Source: Golubevia sp. BC0850
Taxonomy: Eukaryota; Basidiomycota; Exobasidiomycetes; Golubeviales; Golubeviaceae
Reading direction: 5' to 3'
NCBI GenBank assembly: GCA_012976225.1
Contig: JAAVVG010000035.1
Location: 1-64,000 of the forward strand
DNA length: 64,000 bases
The notes below the pieces were generated by a model, which saw only the letters and a list, made by a program, of their open reading frames with translations, was not told the origin of the DNA and searched no databases. A program made the position numbers and the translations under genes. Numbering within the stretch: the first letter of the stretch is position 1; every line of letters starts with the position of its first letter. Of this stretch, positions 23,321 through 35,643 are shown piece after piece.

Positions 23321-25311
23321 ATGGATTCCTCTGATGGTGGGTCTCTCTTGTTCCTTCCTCTCTCTCTATTCCCTTCAATCGGTCAATCTGTCCTTCTTTA
23401 TGCTCCCATCCATTCCCGCGCATGCCTCAACTTTTATCTTCATGTCGCTCATTTGAATCGGAATGGCATAACTGGGGTACTCGATCAACCTCTTTCCTTT
23501 CAATACTGATCAATACACCTCTCTTCCTTTTGATTTTCCGCATCTGCTCCTGCTTTCTTCAACCATTAGACACATCCTCCACTCGGTCAACCACATCTTC
23601 AACTACTCGAATGTCTACTACTTCAACCTCTTCTAACACAGATACAGACATAACTAGCGTTGGTCCTTCTACGTGAGTTTCCGACACCCACCGGTCCGAG
23701 AGCAGATGAGGAGCAGAGGGGAAAAGAGAAAGCTATATAGATCCTGTGGGAGGATGCTTGGAAGATCAATCGAGCTGATTCTGCCAGGTTCAGCTATATT
23801 TGAAATGGTTGAGAGAAGAGGGTAGCATCGGGCTAGAGATTAGAGTAGTCCCACTCCTCACTATTTATTCTAATCTCCTTTGGCACTGGCTTACCTTTCC
23901 GTCTGAAATCTTTCCTATTTCATCAACAGTCCGGGAGGAGGAGGTGATGTGACTCCATCTTCTTCGGTCACACCATCCTCTTCTGTGACGTGAGTTGCCT
24001 TCTCTTCTAGTCAGTCAAGCCTTGTTCCTCGCTGACTTCTCTCGTCTTTCCTTCGACTCCCGCAGCCCATCGTCTTCCACTCCAGAGAGCTCTACGACTA
24101 CCACACCAAGCTCAACTTCAACCTCGACCACCTCTTCAACTACTTCCACAACCCCTACCTCGACGGTGGTTCCTGTCACTTCTATTACCACCATAGTCAC
24201 TACGCCACCTTCTTCTTCTGAACCCGTCACTAGCACCATCGCGACCACGATCACATCTTCCAGCACCAACAGTGGTTCGCTAGCTGGATCCGGAGGAGGA
24301 GGAAGCACTGACTTCTTCGACAACGCTGGAGCAGTCGGAGGAACCTTCGCTGCAGTCGGAATCGTAGCCCTTGCTCTTCTAGCTCTTATCGCTTGGCTCT
24401 TCGTCAGGCGTCGTCGTGCTAAGCAGATGGACGCTGATGTCGTTGCAGCTGCCGGAGCAGCAGCAGCCACTAGTCGAACTCCCTTCGATGACGATGATCC
24501 AGAGATGATTGAGGATCCAAGCTACGGAGCTGGAGCTGGAAGTGCCGCCGGATATGGAGCTGGATCTGCAGGAGCTGGATACACCAACTACACTCAATCT
24601 CAAGAAGGACACTACGAACCTTCTCACTTCTCTCAAGGAACTGCTCCAGGATACGCTGGAATGGGAGCGTACGGACCTACAGCCGCTGCCGGAGCTGGAG
24701 CTGGTGCTTTCGCTGGCTACTACGCTGGATCAGACCAACATCAACAACAGCAACAGCAGTACTACAATGCCAGTCAAGGAGGAGGAATGTCAGGTGGGCA
24801 TGAAGCTTTCTCCGAGGAGGGTTACGGAAACCCAGGCTACAACATGCAAGGACCTTATCCTCAACAAGGTGGATATGATCAATACACCTCTGCAGGTCCT
24901 CACGCTGCCAATCAAGGTCCTTGGAATCAAACCTTCGACCAAGGAAACGGAGAAGGAATGGGATACGCTGCAGCTGGAGCCGCAGGAGCAGGAGCAGCTG
25001 CCAATCAGAACAGACGATCAGCCAATGGAACTCCAACTCCAATGATGAACCCCTACGATTCTCCAGAAGGTCAAGAACAAAATGAAGATCAACTGCTAGG
25101 AGCTGGTGTCTTTGGAGATGTCTCGCCTGAAGGTGGTTCTCCTGGTCAGGAAGCAACTCATGTTAGAGGTCCAGATGCTCATCCTCCTCAGATTGGAAAC
25201 TCTACTGCTAATGATGGAAGGTTGGACAGAAGAGGGTCAAATGGTAGTTTGAGAGACGACCAAGATTACAGCAGAAAGGTCTTGGCAGTCAAGAACCCCG
25301 AAGACGATTAG
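23321..25311 (+). CDS. Single-pass membrane protein with Ser/Thr-rich ectodomain
   Basis: Mid2/Wsc-like architecture without recognisable family membership. Exons are 23321-23336 (16 nt), 23570-23672, 23930-23989 and 24066-25311, giving 474 residues. The first 130 residues are almost entirely Ser/Thr/Pro, probably O-mannosylated, and include three VTPSSS units carried across the last intron. A Gly-rich hinge (AGSGGGGSTDFFDN) leads to one membrane helix, TFAAVGIVALALLALIAWLF, followed by RRRRAKQ as the stop-transfer signal. The cytoplasmic tail is rich in Gly, Ala, Tyr and Gln, low in complexity and ends acidic. No signal peptide is seen, so an N-out orientation through the membrane helix is inferred. 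A cell-wall sensor role is only suggested by layout. Confidence 0.78.
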
Positions 25312-26056
25312 AAGATAAGAATCTTAAGACCAATTTGGATTCTATAGATTAAACGAAGGAGGAAACTCGGTGATGGAGAAGCTCTCAAGTTTCAGTACCT
25401 ACTTGCTTCTTCAAATTCAAATCGCTTCTTCGTACGTTCTATCTTTAGCTCTCTCGACTTTCACTCAAATTCTTCCAACTTTCATTAGAAAATCCAGTGC
25501 TCAAAAAATGGACTCTTCCTTTCTCGCCTCCCAGTTACCGTTTCCCTTTCATCTTCCCCTTTGACTTCTTCTTTCCCATCCTTTTCTTTTCTCCCCACCT
25601 ATAATTTCATCTTTCTTCTAACTCTTCTTTCTAATTTCATCCTTTTTTGTTGCTTCCAAAGAAATCGATTCCACGAAGTCTAAAATATTCCCAACTCGCT
25701 TTCATTTACTTCTTGTCTGTTTTCCTTTTGCTTCATCTGTCCCGTCCTCTTTTCTGTTTCCTTATTCCCATTCTTTTACTTTGCACTTGAAACTGTTATT
25801 GTTTCTGATCTTCTCTCTTTGTAACTATCTTTCTCCCTTCCCGCTTTTTGTTGCCTCCGTTTCAAGAAATCCACGCTCTTTTTAGTCCTTCTCTTGTCCT
25901 CTTCGTCTGTCTCCTCTCGGTTCGAGCTCGATAAAGAAATGCTCGAGAAAAAAACGCAGACGAAATCTCATTCTGTCAAAGTTCTATCTATTGAGCGTCA
26001 GATTGTGCAAAACAAAAACAGAGGTGAAAATGTGATACCCAGAAGCAATTGACAAT
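25312..26056. other. Intergenic between convergent genes
   Basis: About 745 bp of T- and C-rich sequence between two stop codons. No gene supported; expected to hold both 3' untranslated regions. Confidence 0.5.
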
Positions 26057-28245
26057 CTACTTCGAAGCTTCCCCTTGGCAGATCTGAACCTTGATAACGG
26101 CTTTTCCGTCTTCGCCTTTACCTCTTGCAGTGGCTTCAAAGGCCATCAAAGCGTCATCGAAGTTATAACGATGAGTGACGATGCGAGAGACATCCACTTT
26201 CTTGGTGGCGACTAGATCGATGGCAATCTCGTACGTTCCTTGACCGTAGCGGAATGAACCCGTTACATCAATCTCCTTGATGTTGATCTAGAAGTGGAGC
26301 GAGGAGGAAGAGAAGGGAGAAAACGAGGAAGTAAAGCGTAAAGTCAGGTAAGTCATTCGCCTCTCTCTCTCTCTCTCTGATTTATTCAGCGCCTCAAACC
26401 CACCTTAGCAATAGGAATGCTCATCTCATCGTGACCCATTCCAACCTGAACAAATCTACCTCTAGCTCTCAAGGATCGAAGTCCCATGTTCACACATGGA
26501 GCTTTTGTATAGAGAAGAAGGGAGTATGAGTTGAACAGTGAATTCGAGCGAGCCTTCCAAGATCTGTTACTCACGAGCTCCAGTACACTCCATGACTAAA
26601 TCAACTCCATCTTTCTCAAGGACATCCCCACCAATAGTCTGGAAAAGTTCTCTGGCGTTCCTTTCAGCTGCTTGAGGAGCTGTTTCACCTTCGTTTGGTC
26701 TTGACGGCTTGAAAACGTGGGTGGCACAGAATGAGAGAGCGAATTCTAACTTTTCGTCAATGATGTCTACTACGATGCTGTGAGAGGGAAAGAAAGAAAG
26801 TAAGGAAGGGATTTTGGAGTGTCAGCAGGGAGTTTTCATCTTTGAGAGAGCGTCGTTTTACTCACACTCTCTTGGCTCCGTAGGCTTTACAGACGGCAGC
26901 TGTTAGTAAACCTACTGGACCAGCTCCGAAGACCTAGAAACAAAAACAGGGGAGATGGATTAGACTGACCCGGACTTGATCAATCTCCCTCGTTCGAGAA
27001 GAACTCACGATGACATTCTCCATAGCCCTGACCTGACCTCTCTGAGTAGCAGCATAGACTGCAACTCCAAGAGGTTCCATCAAACTAGCCTCTTCCAAGG
27101 TCATTGTGTCTGGGATCTTGTGAGCAAAACTGGAGTGAAGGTTATAGTATGCTGAGAAAGGAAGAAGATCGAGTGAAGGTAGAAAGATCAGGCATGTCCA
27201 ACTTTCAAAAATAGAAAGGAAGCGACTCTTGTCTTGGTATCACTGAGAAACTTACTAGCTAGACTTCCATCGTAAGGAGGGGTAGCAGCGAAGATCAGAT
27301 CTGGACAGTGGTTGTAAGTTCCAGACTTGCATGCTCTACAGGTAAAACAAGGAACACCTGGTTCTAGAGCAACTCTGTCTCCGACTTTGTGAGTTTTAAC
27401 TTCTGGTCCAACTGCTGTTACGATTCCGGCAGATTCGTGACCTAGAACCTGGTGGAGGGAAAGGGAAAGGGGGGTGAGGAGTGAGGACAAAGCCTCTCAT
27501 TGAAGATGTTCCTTTCTCTCCACAATCTCTCTCGCATACGCCCACTACGATCAAGAGGACATTTTCCTATACTTCCCTCAAGCTCTTTCTTAATCTTCCT
27601 TCGGGCGCAGAGTTCAACTCAAGCTGCACACGACATCATGAGCTGGGCTCTCTACCATGTAACGTTTGCTACGCCTCTACCAGCTCCAAAAATTTCCTAA
27701 CAAATTCCGGTCCACTCACCATAGGAGCTTTGAGAATGAAGTCCCCAATGCTTCCATGCTTCCAGTACTGATGAGAGAAGAAGAGGGCAATGCGATAGGA
27801 ATTTAGAAAAGCTAGAAGATTAGAACGGGGGTAGCTCATCAGCTCAACAGCAGTTCCTCAGCTGACTCACGTGAACTGCCAGAGAGAAGATCAGAGTAGG
27901 ATGAAAGGAAAGGTTTGAATCTATGAGCTTCCAGTCAGGAACAAGCATGACCACCCCATCTAGATCGGATTTCCGAATAGGTGGAGAGAGCTTCTTCTCT
28001 CTTTCCTCCTCCTGAAGATGCCTTTCCATCCGCCTGTCTTACAAGTTGTACTCATACTCACCATCTGAACCACAGATACCAGTTTGTCTAATGTTGACTT
28101 GAACCTCGTTTGAACTTGGCGCTTTTACAGGTCTATCTTCAAAGCAAGTGTCATCTACCTTGTTCAAGATGAAAGAAGTGTTTCCTTTAGCCTTTGGAGT
28201 TGGTAGAGAGTTATCGAGAGACTGAGTGGCTGCGACTGGTGACAT
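26057..28245 (-). CDS. XYL2: Zinc-dependent xylitol/sorbitol dehydrogenase
   Basis: Medium-chain dehydrogenase oxidising polyols, probably xylitol to D-xylulose or sorbitol to fructose. Nine exons: 28245-28062, 27875-27871, 27767-27720, 27448-27256, 27151-27009, 26933-26866, 26777-26575, 26501-26404 and 26287-26057, giving 390 residues, all phases agreeing. Exon 2 is five nucleotides (TTCAC) and is needed to complete ICGSDVHYWKHG. Catalytic zinc ligands: Cys in ICGSD and His in LGHES. Structural zinc: C-x2-C-x2-C-x7-C in PCFTCRACKSGTYNHC. Cofactor fold VFGAGPVGLL, with Asp at the end of strand 2 (VVVDIID) favouring NAD over NADP. Xylitol versus sorbitol preference cannot be decided from sequence. 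Confidence 0.92.
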
Positions 28246-28558
28246 CTTTGAAAGTTACTTTTTGAAGTGGGAGATGAGAAGGTTGAGGGAGAAGGAAAGG
28301 GAATTTTGGAATCTTGAATTGTTTCTGGCCTGCGCTCAGGCGCTCCGGCCGTTCGGATTCGGGAGCGATGGAAGTAGTGGAAGCGATGGAGAATTTCTTG
28401 CCACCTGTGCTTCAAAGCTTCGATTTTCGCCTTCAAATGTCCTCAAAGATTTCAAGGATAGATACAGAAGAGTAAGAGGAAGACCATAAGATTTCAAGCA
28501 AGCAAAAGTCTACCGAAAGACCGACCCCAACCCTTCCATCCCTTTCAACAACCTTTCC

Positions 28559-30384
28559 TCAAAGTTTTGATCTCCCAGCTTTCTGAGCTTCTCCCTTTTC
28601 AATCAGAATGTTGACACAGTTAGCGATGTTTGGAAGATTGGCAGCGTGGTGCTGAGCGACTTCGGAAGAAGCTTGACCTAGAGCAACTCTGGCTTTAATT
28701 CCATGAACGATGATTGATAACTGTTGAAGGGAGGAAAATAGGTAATGAAAAGGAAAGAATGAGATCAGTGAATATGGAAAGAAATTGAAGATCAGAAAAG
28801 AATCTCTAATCCTAACCCTCCTTCAAAACTCACCCTGAACCAAGCCCAAACCTCACAAAAAGCCCAACCCTTGATAGGAAATTTCCTACCACTAAATTCA
28901 CAATACTTATTCAAGATCCAATCTTTAGTTGGTAATGGATTTGAATCATCATCAGGTAAACCACCCATTGAAAGACTCAAACTTTGAGGACTATAATTCT
29001 TATCAGTCATTTTAGAAGGTTCTTCACAATCTATGGTGAAAGGTTGAGTTAAGTTCCCTAGATCTGATAAAGGATGTCCTAAAGTTGATAATTCCCAATC
29101 TAAAACTGCAATCACTTTGGGAGAAGTTGGTGAGAAGATCAGGTTGTCGATTTTGAAATCTCCGTGTGCGATCTTGGAGAAAAGTAAGATTATCGAAGAG
29201 GGAGGGATTGAAGGAAGTACGAATTTTGAGAGGATTGGATTCAGAAGCTTGGAACACTACTTTTGGCTGAAGACATTCCTCTCAGCATCTCTGAAGGAGC
29301 CCGAAGTTCTCAACCCAGCTACTGCTACTCACAGTCATCTCATCCTCAGGCATATTCTCAGATAACCAACCAACCATTTTTTCAAATCCAGGAATTGGTC
29401 CAATTTTCTCTCCAGTTTTTGAATCCGGAGCTTGAGATTGCATTTGAGTGACTTTGGTCAAACCTTTCAATTGTCTAGGATAAAATCCAGATGGTTTCCC
29501 ATAATCTTCTAAACCGATTGCTTTTGGTGAAATCCTATGTAAGGCTGCTAGAGTTTGAAGAGCTGATTTCCAGCTGAGTGGGAGAGAGAGGATATAAGGG
29601 TGTTGGCATGAGAGTTGAGTTAGGACAAGACGGGAAGGAAGGATGATAACCAACCCCCTCGACGAGTGAAACTGAAGTTCAACTACCTTCGGATGATTTC
29701 TCAGCAAGTCCTTTCTAATATTCGATCAATCTTTTATTAATACCATCAACCTGACCAACTTCCTTCTGATTCGAACCCGGTCATGCTTCATCCGTCCTCC
29801 GGAATCTCCACCCTTGCACTTATGCAAAAAACCAGACTCACCACTCTATCCTCTCTTCCTTACTAATCTCCAACATTCTAATATCAGCGAAAATCCTTCC
29901 CTCGATGAATTCCATCACATAGAAAGGAGTTCCAACGATGGATTCATCTGTACAAAGACAAAAAGTCTTTGGTACTGGAACTGCATCTTTATGAGATTTC
30001 CCTCCTGGTAATGAATCATTGTGTTTACCCAGGGCTGTTATTATTTTATGTTCTCTTTCTACTGCGTGGGCTGTTGGTGATAGCAGATCTCCGGGTGGTT
30101 TCTTACGAAGAACGTATTTGATTCCTCTGAGGGACGGGAAGGTGGGTTTGAGAGCAGGTTGATTGTCAGAGATGAGTATGAAGAGAGTAGAGCAGAGTGG
30201 AAGATACTAACTTTGTATCAGTTAAGAAATAAGTTGGATTTGATTGACCATAAGCGAATTGTTTTACTTTCACTGGAGTTGAAATCTCAGATACGTTGCT
30301 TTTTAGGTAGGAATTCAATTTTTCTTCATTAAAAGCATGTCGAATCTCTCCGTATTCTTGTCCTATCTTCTTTTCTTGTGGCAT
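28559..30384 (-). CDS. APH-fold phosphotransferase, ACAD10/11-type
   Basis: Aminoglycoside-phosphotransferase-fold kinase like the N-terminal domain of animal ACAD10/ACAD11, without the acyl-CoA dehydrogenase part. Exons are 30384-30212, 30126-29842, 29573-29333, 29256-28834 and 28720-28559, giving 427 residues. Motifs: [13 protein letters not shown] (nucleotide loop), YVLRKKPPG (catalytic Lys), [35 protein letters not shown], Brenner motif [12 protein letters not shown], and [18 protein letters not shown] (metal Asp). In animals the ACAD10/11 kinase domain phosphorylates 4-hydroxyacids for catabolism; whether this fungal form does so is inference. Exon 4 has a short acceptor context (AAAGTAG). 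Head-to-head with the AMSH gene. Confidence 0.85.
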
Positions 30385-30591
30385 AATCTCACTATGACTA
30401 TTGGGTGACTATACAGATGAGAAGATGTTTGATGAATGGTCCAGAGGATGAGAAATAGAGATTAGAACTCACTGTGGGGATGGGCTGGCTATACTTCCTG
30501 CCCGCTGCCCGATGTCGCTTTTTTCCCGCGAAACGCCTTCTTTTGAGTCCTCTTCGTCGTAACGTCGTTCTTCCCAAAACCGACATCAGAT
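30385..30591. promoter_or_regulatory. Shared divergent promoter, phosphotransferase / AMSH
   Basis: 207 bp between start codons. An Arg-rich minus-strand frame at 30398-30586 fills most of it but has no support as a gene. No named site assigned. Confidence 0.5.
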
Positions 30592-32952
30592 ATGCCCAGA
30601 TCTGCGCCTATTCCCTCAGTCTTCAGACCAAATCAACCAGCAACATCAAGAAATGATTCAAATTCTCAAATCCGACCTTTGACGCTATCAGAATTAGCAG
30701 ACAAAGCATCAAAAGCATCCAAACAGATTCCATTCTCGAATTCAGTACCCCTTAATCGATATGTTGCAGGAGCTGAATCCCTAAAACAGCAAGCAAAAGT
30801 TTATCAAAAGGAAAAAAGAAATGAGGATCAATTCATTTGTTTAGTCAAATGCGCAAGATTGTTGGTTGAATTGCTACCAAGTCATCATGGTTGGCACGAT
30901 GCAGATGAAAATGTGAGATTTAACGATTTCCCATCTCTCTCTCTGAGACTGGATTGGCCATTTTTGAGTCATTGACTGATTTGAATCTCTCTCCTTGGGG
31001 ACTCAGACTAGGAAGAGAGTTAGAAAGGTGAGCTCTCTTCACTGCCTCCCATGAGGTTCAGAAATGAGGCTGTGCGAAGGATAACTGATCTCTATTGTTC
31101 TCTCTCCCATTAGGAAGGACAAGCAGCATTAGATAGTCTCTCATCCTTAAAATCAGCTCAACATGATTTATTCGAAGCCTGGAGAGCCAAAAATCCAAAC
31201 GTTGCTTTAGATCAAGTCCCAACTTCTTCTTCTTCAATAACACCTTCCACGTCATCGACTCCAACAACCACTCCAATTTCAAGTACCATAGAATCAACGA
31301 AACTTTCCAGAAATCAAAAAGAACCTTCAATCCAAACCCTGATAGGACAAAGTTTCAACAACTCTCACACAAGTTCTTCGAGCCCCTATTCTTCTAACAA
31401 CCCTCATCAGACAACTCAATCGGACTCTGGATCAAGAGCTATCGACTTTCAGAAAGCTGATCGAGGATCAGATGGTTTGTTTGGATTTGACGTTAGGAAC
31501 ATTTTGGGATTTGTAGCAGGAGGTGGTGGAAAGACTCCACCGATTTCTACTCAAACTTCGAATTCAATTGAATTACCATATGTTTCTTCAAAAAGTAAAG
31601 GATACGATTTCGATCCGATGTCAACCATGAGTTCTCAATTCGCAACTTTAGGAAGTGAAGGAACTGGGACATTGAAATATCCAACTTTAAATCCAACTTT
31701 AAGTATCAGAATGACAAAACATCAAGAAACTCAAGGTTTTGCTCCATCTAGTAATCAAACTGCTAGATATTATCAAACTTTAAATGAATCGATTCCTAAT
31801 CATCAAACTTCAAGAGAAATCCCTTTCAATTCTGATTCTTCGAGGTTTCAAATGCCTTCTGCTCAACATTTCAACTCAACGTGTTTTGACTACCCTTCAA
31901 CCTCGAGTTTGAATGCTAACAAACCACCTTTACCTACTCCACCACATCTGAAACCTCATGATCCAACTGGTTTCCCAACTGCTATTCATCAAAATCAGAA
32001 TCCTACTTCTAGTTATTCGAATCCTTATCCACTTCCTCAGGGTGTGAGCTCAAGTAGTACTCTCACTGCTCCTAAACCTCAACCTGGCTCAAGTGGAACT
32101 ATGAGTGGAGGTGGGAGCGTTACTTCACAGGCTAATTTGTTGATGGGTGGGACTCTGTCTGGAGTACAGGATGAAGTTTCAATTGGTAAGTCTCTGCTTT
32201 CTCCCTCATCTCATCGAAGCCCTTTTCTAAATCTTCGTTTTTCACTCCCACTTCCATTCATTTTAATCTTGAAACAGCTCGAACTGAATCAGGAGCTCCA
32301 CTTCGAACTCTTTTGATCCCTTCTACTTTGATTGAGAAGTTCGTTGATTTAGCTCATTGGAATACGGAAGCTAATAAAGAGACTTGTGGATTGTTGATGG
32401 GTCATTTGGTGAGTACTCCTCCTCCCCCCTTTCGATCTCAAAGAAAAAAACTTGAAAAGTAAATCTGATTCAAAATCCCCTCTTACTCTTTCTCCCATTC
32501 AGAAAAACAACGTTCTCAAAGTAACTCATCTGCTACTACCTCAACAAACCTCCGATTCAGATTCCTGTACAACTCATTCAGAAGAAGACATTTTTTACTT
32601 TCAAGATGCTAACAATTTAATAACTTTAGGATGGATCCACACTCATCCTTCACAATCAGTTTTCCTTTCTTCTCTTGATCTACACACTCATGCTTCTTAT
32701 CAATCAATGTTACCAGAAGCGGTAGCTATCGTAGTCAGTCCAAAAAGAGATCCTAATTTCGGTTTATTCAGATTAACAGATGGTCCTGGACTTCAAATCG
32801 TTTTGGAATGTAAAGATCCTAGAAGTTTTCATCCACATCAAGATGAAATGGGTAGAAATCAAGCTCTTTATACCGACGCTATTTTCGGACATTGCAGGTT
32901 GACCAATGAGAGGACTGGGAGAGATGTGGAAATTTGTGATCTTAGGAGATGA
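30592..32952 (+). CDS. sst2: AMSH-like JAMM deubiquitinase
   Basis: Zinc metallo-deubiquitinase of the AMSH/Sst2 family, cleaving Lys63-linked ubiquitin chains on endosomal cargo at ESCRT sites. Exons are 30592-30912, 31007-31027 (21 nt), 31114-32185, 32278-32408 and 32503-32952, giving 664 residues. Residues about 20-140 form the MIT/USP8-dimerisation-like helical region (LSELADKASKAS, YVAGAESLKQQAKVYQKE, CLVKCARLL). A long Ser/Pro/Thr-rich linker follows. The JAMM domain has catalytic Glu in ETCGLLMGHL, zinc ligands in GWIHTHPSQSVFLSSLD, and the AMSH-specific second zinc region (LHTHASYQSMLPE and ECKDPRSFHPH). The family-specific insertions argue against other JAMM proteins. Confidence 0.94.
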
Positions 32953-33137
32953 TGCTCCTACCTCTTCCTTTTCGAACCCTTCTCTTCTTTCTTCGATTTC
33001 ATCCTTTGTCACGCTTTTACGATTTTTCACGACCACTTTTGTCCAATAGCTTCAGACACGTCCATTTCTCATTTCGATCCTTTGTACGAGTATTTACTCT
33101 CTAGTTGATTCCAAACTATTTTTTCTTCTCTCTCTTT

Positions 33138-35016
33138 TTAGTTCTTGACAGCTTCAAGTTCTGCTGGGTAAGAGAAGTTGCCTTCAGCACGAATGGAGTC
33201 CATGATTTGCATCGTTAGTAGAGTGTCGTCTGTGATGATATCGAGAGAGAAAATAGGAATCAAAGTTTAGAAGAATGGTTTTGAAGCTTTGGAGAAGGGA
33301 ATTAAGAGCACAATCATCGCACTCACCTAGTCTGCATAATTCGGTCTCCTTCTTTCCATCCCTGAGAGCTCTGGCACAAGCGTCTGCTTCCCAGTGCATT
33401 CTGAAGGAGAATAAACAGGGAGAGGGGTCAGCGTTCGCAAGTAGATAGAGGAAAAGAACGGCGGGATCAACAAGAATCTACTCACCCTCTTCCAAAGGTC
33501 TCAAAAGAAGTAGTCTTCGGTTCACCGAGCTTTCCTTCGGAGTCTTTGAGTCTGATGGTGTAAGACATTGGCTGACAAGCTAGACCTTGAATAGTCAAAT
33601 TACCCTGAAAAACAGCGAGTGAGACAAGGGAAAGATGAAAGTTATTGCGTGGACAGATGGGAGAGAAAGGCTTTGAGGGCGCTGTGAAAGTTTCGTCTCG
33701 GCACTTACCTTTTCTCCTTGAACGGTGACACATTTCTCAGTATCAGCATCGACTCTCATCTGAGGGGCAGAGATAAGAAGATGGGCGAGGGTAAGAGACC
33801 AATCGCGAGAATGTTCTCTCCAGTTTGGGCTGCATACTCACTGTAGTACTACCAACTCCTTGAGCATGCATTTCATCAAAAGCTAATCCGAAATTGACTA
33901 GCTCGTCAACGCCAGTCAATTTGCTCTTAAGCATAGAAGATGAGACCTTAGGAGCCTTGCGATTGTTAGCTGGATCTTCGAAAAGGACAATCATCTGCCA
34001 AGTGAGAGCGTAGATTCCGAGATCTAATAAAGCTCCTCCTCCGAGAGCTGGGTCGTATAGACGATGACTCTTATCTTCTGGGAAAAACATACTGAAATCA
34101 GAAGTGCATCGATGAATTGGTCCAAGAACTCGTTGCTTGTGAATGAGGTCTTTCATAGAAGCAACAAGTGGGAAAAATCTGGTCCAAACCGCTTCCATTA
34201 GAAGTAAATTCTGGATTGAAAAGAAGGGGGGGGGAAGATCGATGATTAGCTCGACTGGAAGGTAAGAGAAGAGGCAGGAGCTGCTTCGAACTCCATCTTC
34301 GCTAGCCGCCACTTACCTTGGATTTGGCTAGCTGGACGAGATGTTCGAACTGTTTTGAGTTGATAGTGGCTGGTTTCTGAGAATTCATAAGTGAAGGGCA
34401 GGAAAGGGAGAGGTGAAGTGATTAGAATCTACCGACCTGCTGACTGCTCTCCTTTCAACTTCCTTGCTCTTCTGACATGGCCCACCTTGACCAAGTCAAA
34501 GACTCTGATACTGATAATCAATTCTGACTTCAGCTAGCCCTTTGTCCCTCCAAGCCACATGCTACCAATCAACTTCTCAACCCTCCACTTCACTCACCTC
34601 CAAGCAGACATTCTTTCCAGCGTTCAGACACATGATAGTGTTATCATAGTGCATGGTATGAGGCGTAGCGATATAGACAATATCACAATCGCTGTTGTCA
34701 ATCATTTCCTTGTAGTTCCCGAAGGCTTTGCATGTTGAAGGGATATTGAGGTCTGAGATGAATTTTTTTGCTCGCTCAACAGAGGAAGAAGAAGAGACTG
34801 ATACGATCTCATGAGTCACATCAGAGACTGATCTGGAAGCTGGATCTTCAAGTAAGTCCTTGCAGAACGAAGTGGCGATACTGGGGAGAGTGGGGAAGAG
34901 AAGAAAAGGTATGAGAAAGGAAGATGAGAAGATGGAGATTGGAGACCGCCTTCTATCTCATCTGCTCACCCTCCTGTAGCGATGATGCCCCATCTGCAGT
35001 TGAATGGTTCAGACAT
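33138..35016 (-). CDS. Gfo/Idh/MocA oxidoreductase, D-xylose dehydrogenase-like
   Basis: NAD(P)-dependent oxidoreductase of the dimeric dihydrodiol/D-xylose 1-dehydrogenase group. Eight exons: 35016-34970, 34880-34598, 34376-34317, 34210-33842, 33759-33709, 33604-33486, 33400-33327 and 33229-33138, giving 364 residues, all in phase. Rossmann start CRWGIIATGGIATSFCKDL, nucleotide strand VYIATPHTMHYDN, catalytic motif CLEKPATINSKQF (Lys of EKP, reached across intron 2), MEAVWTRFFPL, and GGGALLDLGIYAL before the C-terminal sheet. The EAVWTRFFP and GGGALLDLGIY signatures match fungal xylose dehydrogenase and dihydrodiol dehydrogenase; sugar specificity is not readable. The stop is 185 bp from the convergent AMSH stop. 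Confidence 0.87.
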
Positions 35017-35643
35017 GATTATGGCTGAAGTTGAAGTTGATGAGGTTGATGGGAAGAGGGAAGGAAGCAGATATGTATTCACGGAATAAAAGGAGATCTC
35101 GTAAAACGCCGTGATGGTTCCGAAAGATTCGCCCACACTCGTTTTTCAGAACCGTATCTTCACTTGACTATGTTTTAGATACCGAACAGATTCGATCAAG
35201 AAAGCACCAAGGCGAATGAGGGGTAAGAGAGAAAATATGCCGCTGAAGGGCATCGACAGAGCAACGCAGAAAGTTAGCCATCAAAGGGCTGTGGATTGCA
35301 TTGAAAATCCTTGAAAGATAGTCTCGCAGATGATTCTCAAAGGGAGTTCTTGCATTGAGTTTTCAGGAAGCTTTTGGTTGACACTTGGTCTCATTCCATA
35401 ACAACTCTTGGACATTTTGACTTCGTTCCTGCCTTCCTTTCTTCCTTTCTTCCTTTCTTCCTTTCTTCACTTCCTTAAAATTCAAAGTTCTCCTGCCTAT
35501 ATCAAAGTAGCGGACCGCGAAGGGAGAGAAAGAAGATAGAGCGGAATCAGATCACCCTGGTATTCCAACTTGATGGACTTCGAAGGAACAGAACTTATAT
35601 AGAGAAGAAAAAAGCGAAGTCAGACTGTCAGAGGGATTAGTGA
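35017..35643. other. Intergenic, upstream of oxidoreductase
   Basis: About 630 bp holding the promoter of the minus-strand oxidoreductase. No gene supported. Contains a CTTC/CTTT microsatellite. Confidence 0.5.
35433..35469. repeat. CTTCCTTT-type microsatellite
   Basis: About four tandem units of an eight-base CTTCCTTT repeat on the plus strand. Confidence 0.8.

Noticed and set aside
24015-24470. 151-codon minus-strand frame opposite the Ser/Thr-rich membrane protein
   Set aside because: Val/Glu runs arise from the complement of Thr/Ser codons; the plus-strand frame has a membrane helix and spliced upstream exons.
30398-30586. Arg/Lys-rich minus-strand frame between the phosphotransferase and AMSH genes
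   Set aside because: It fills a short divergent promoter, has no recognisable domain or splice partners, and its Arg-rich content follows from the local base composition.
35433-35469. CTTCCTTT repeat as a polypyrimidine regulatory element
   Set aside because: It is a plain microsatellite, with nothing tying it to regulation of either neighbour.
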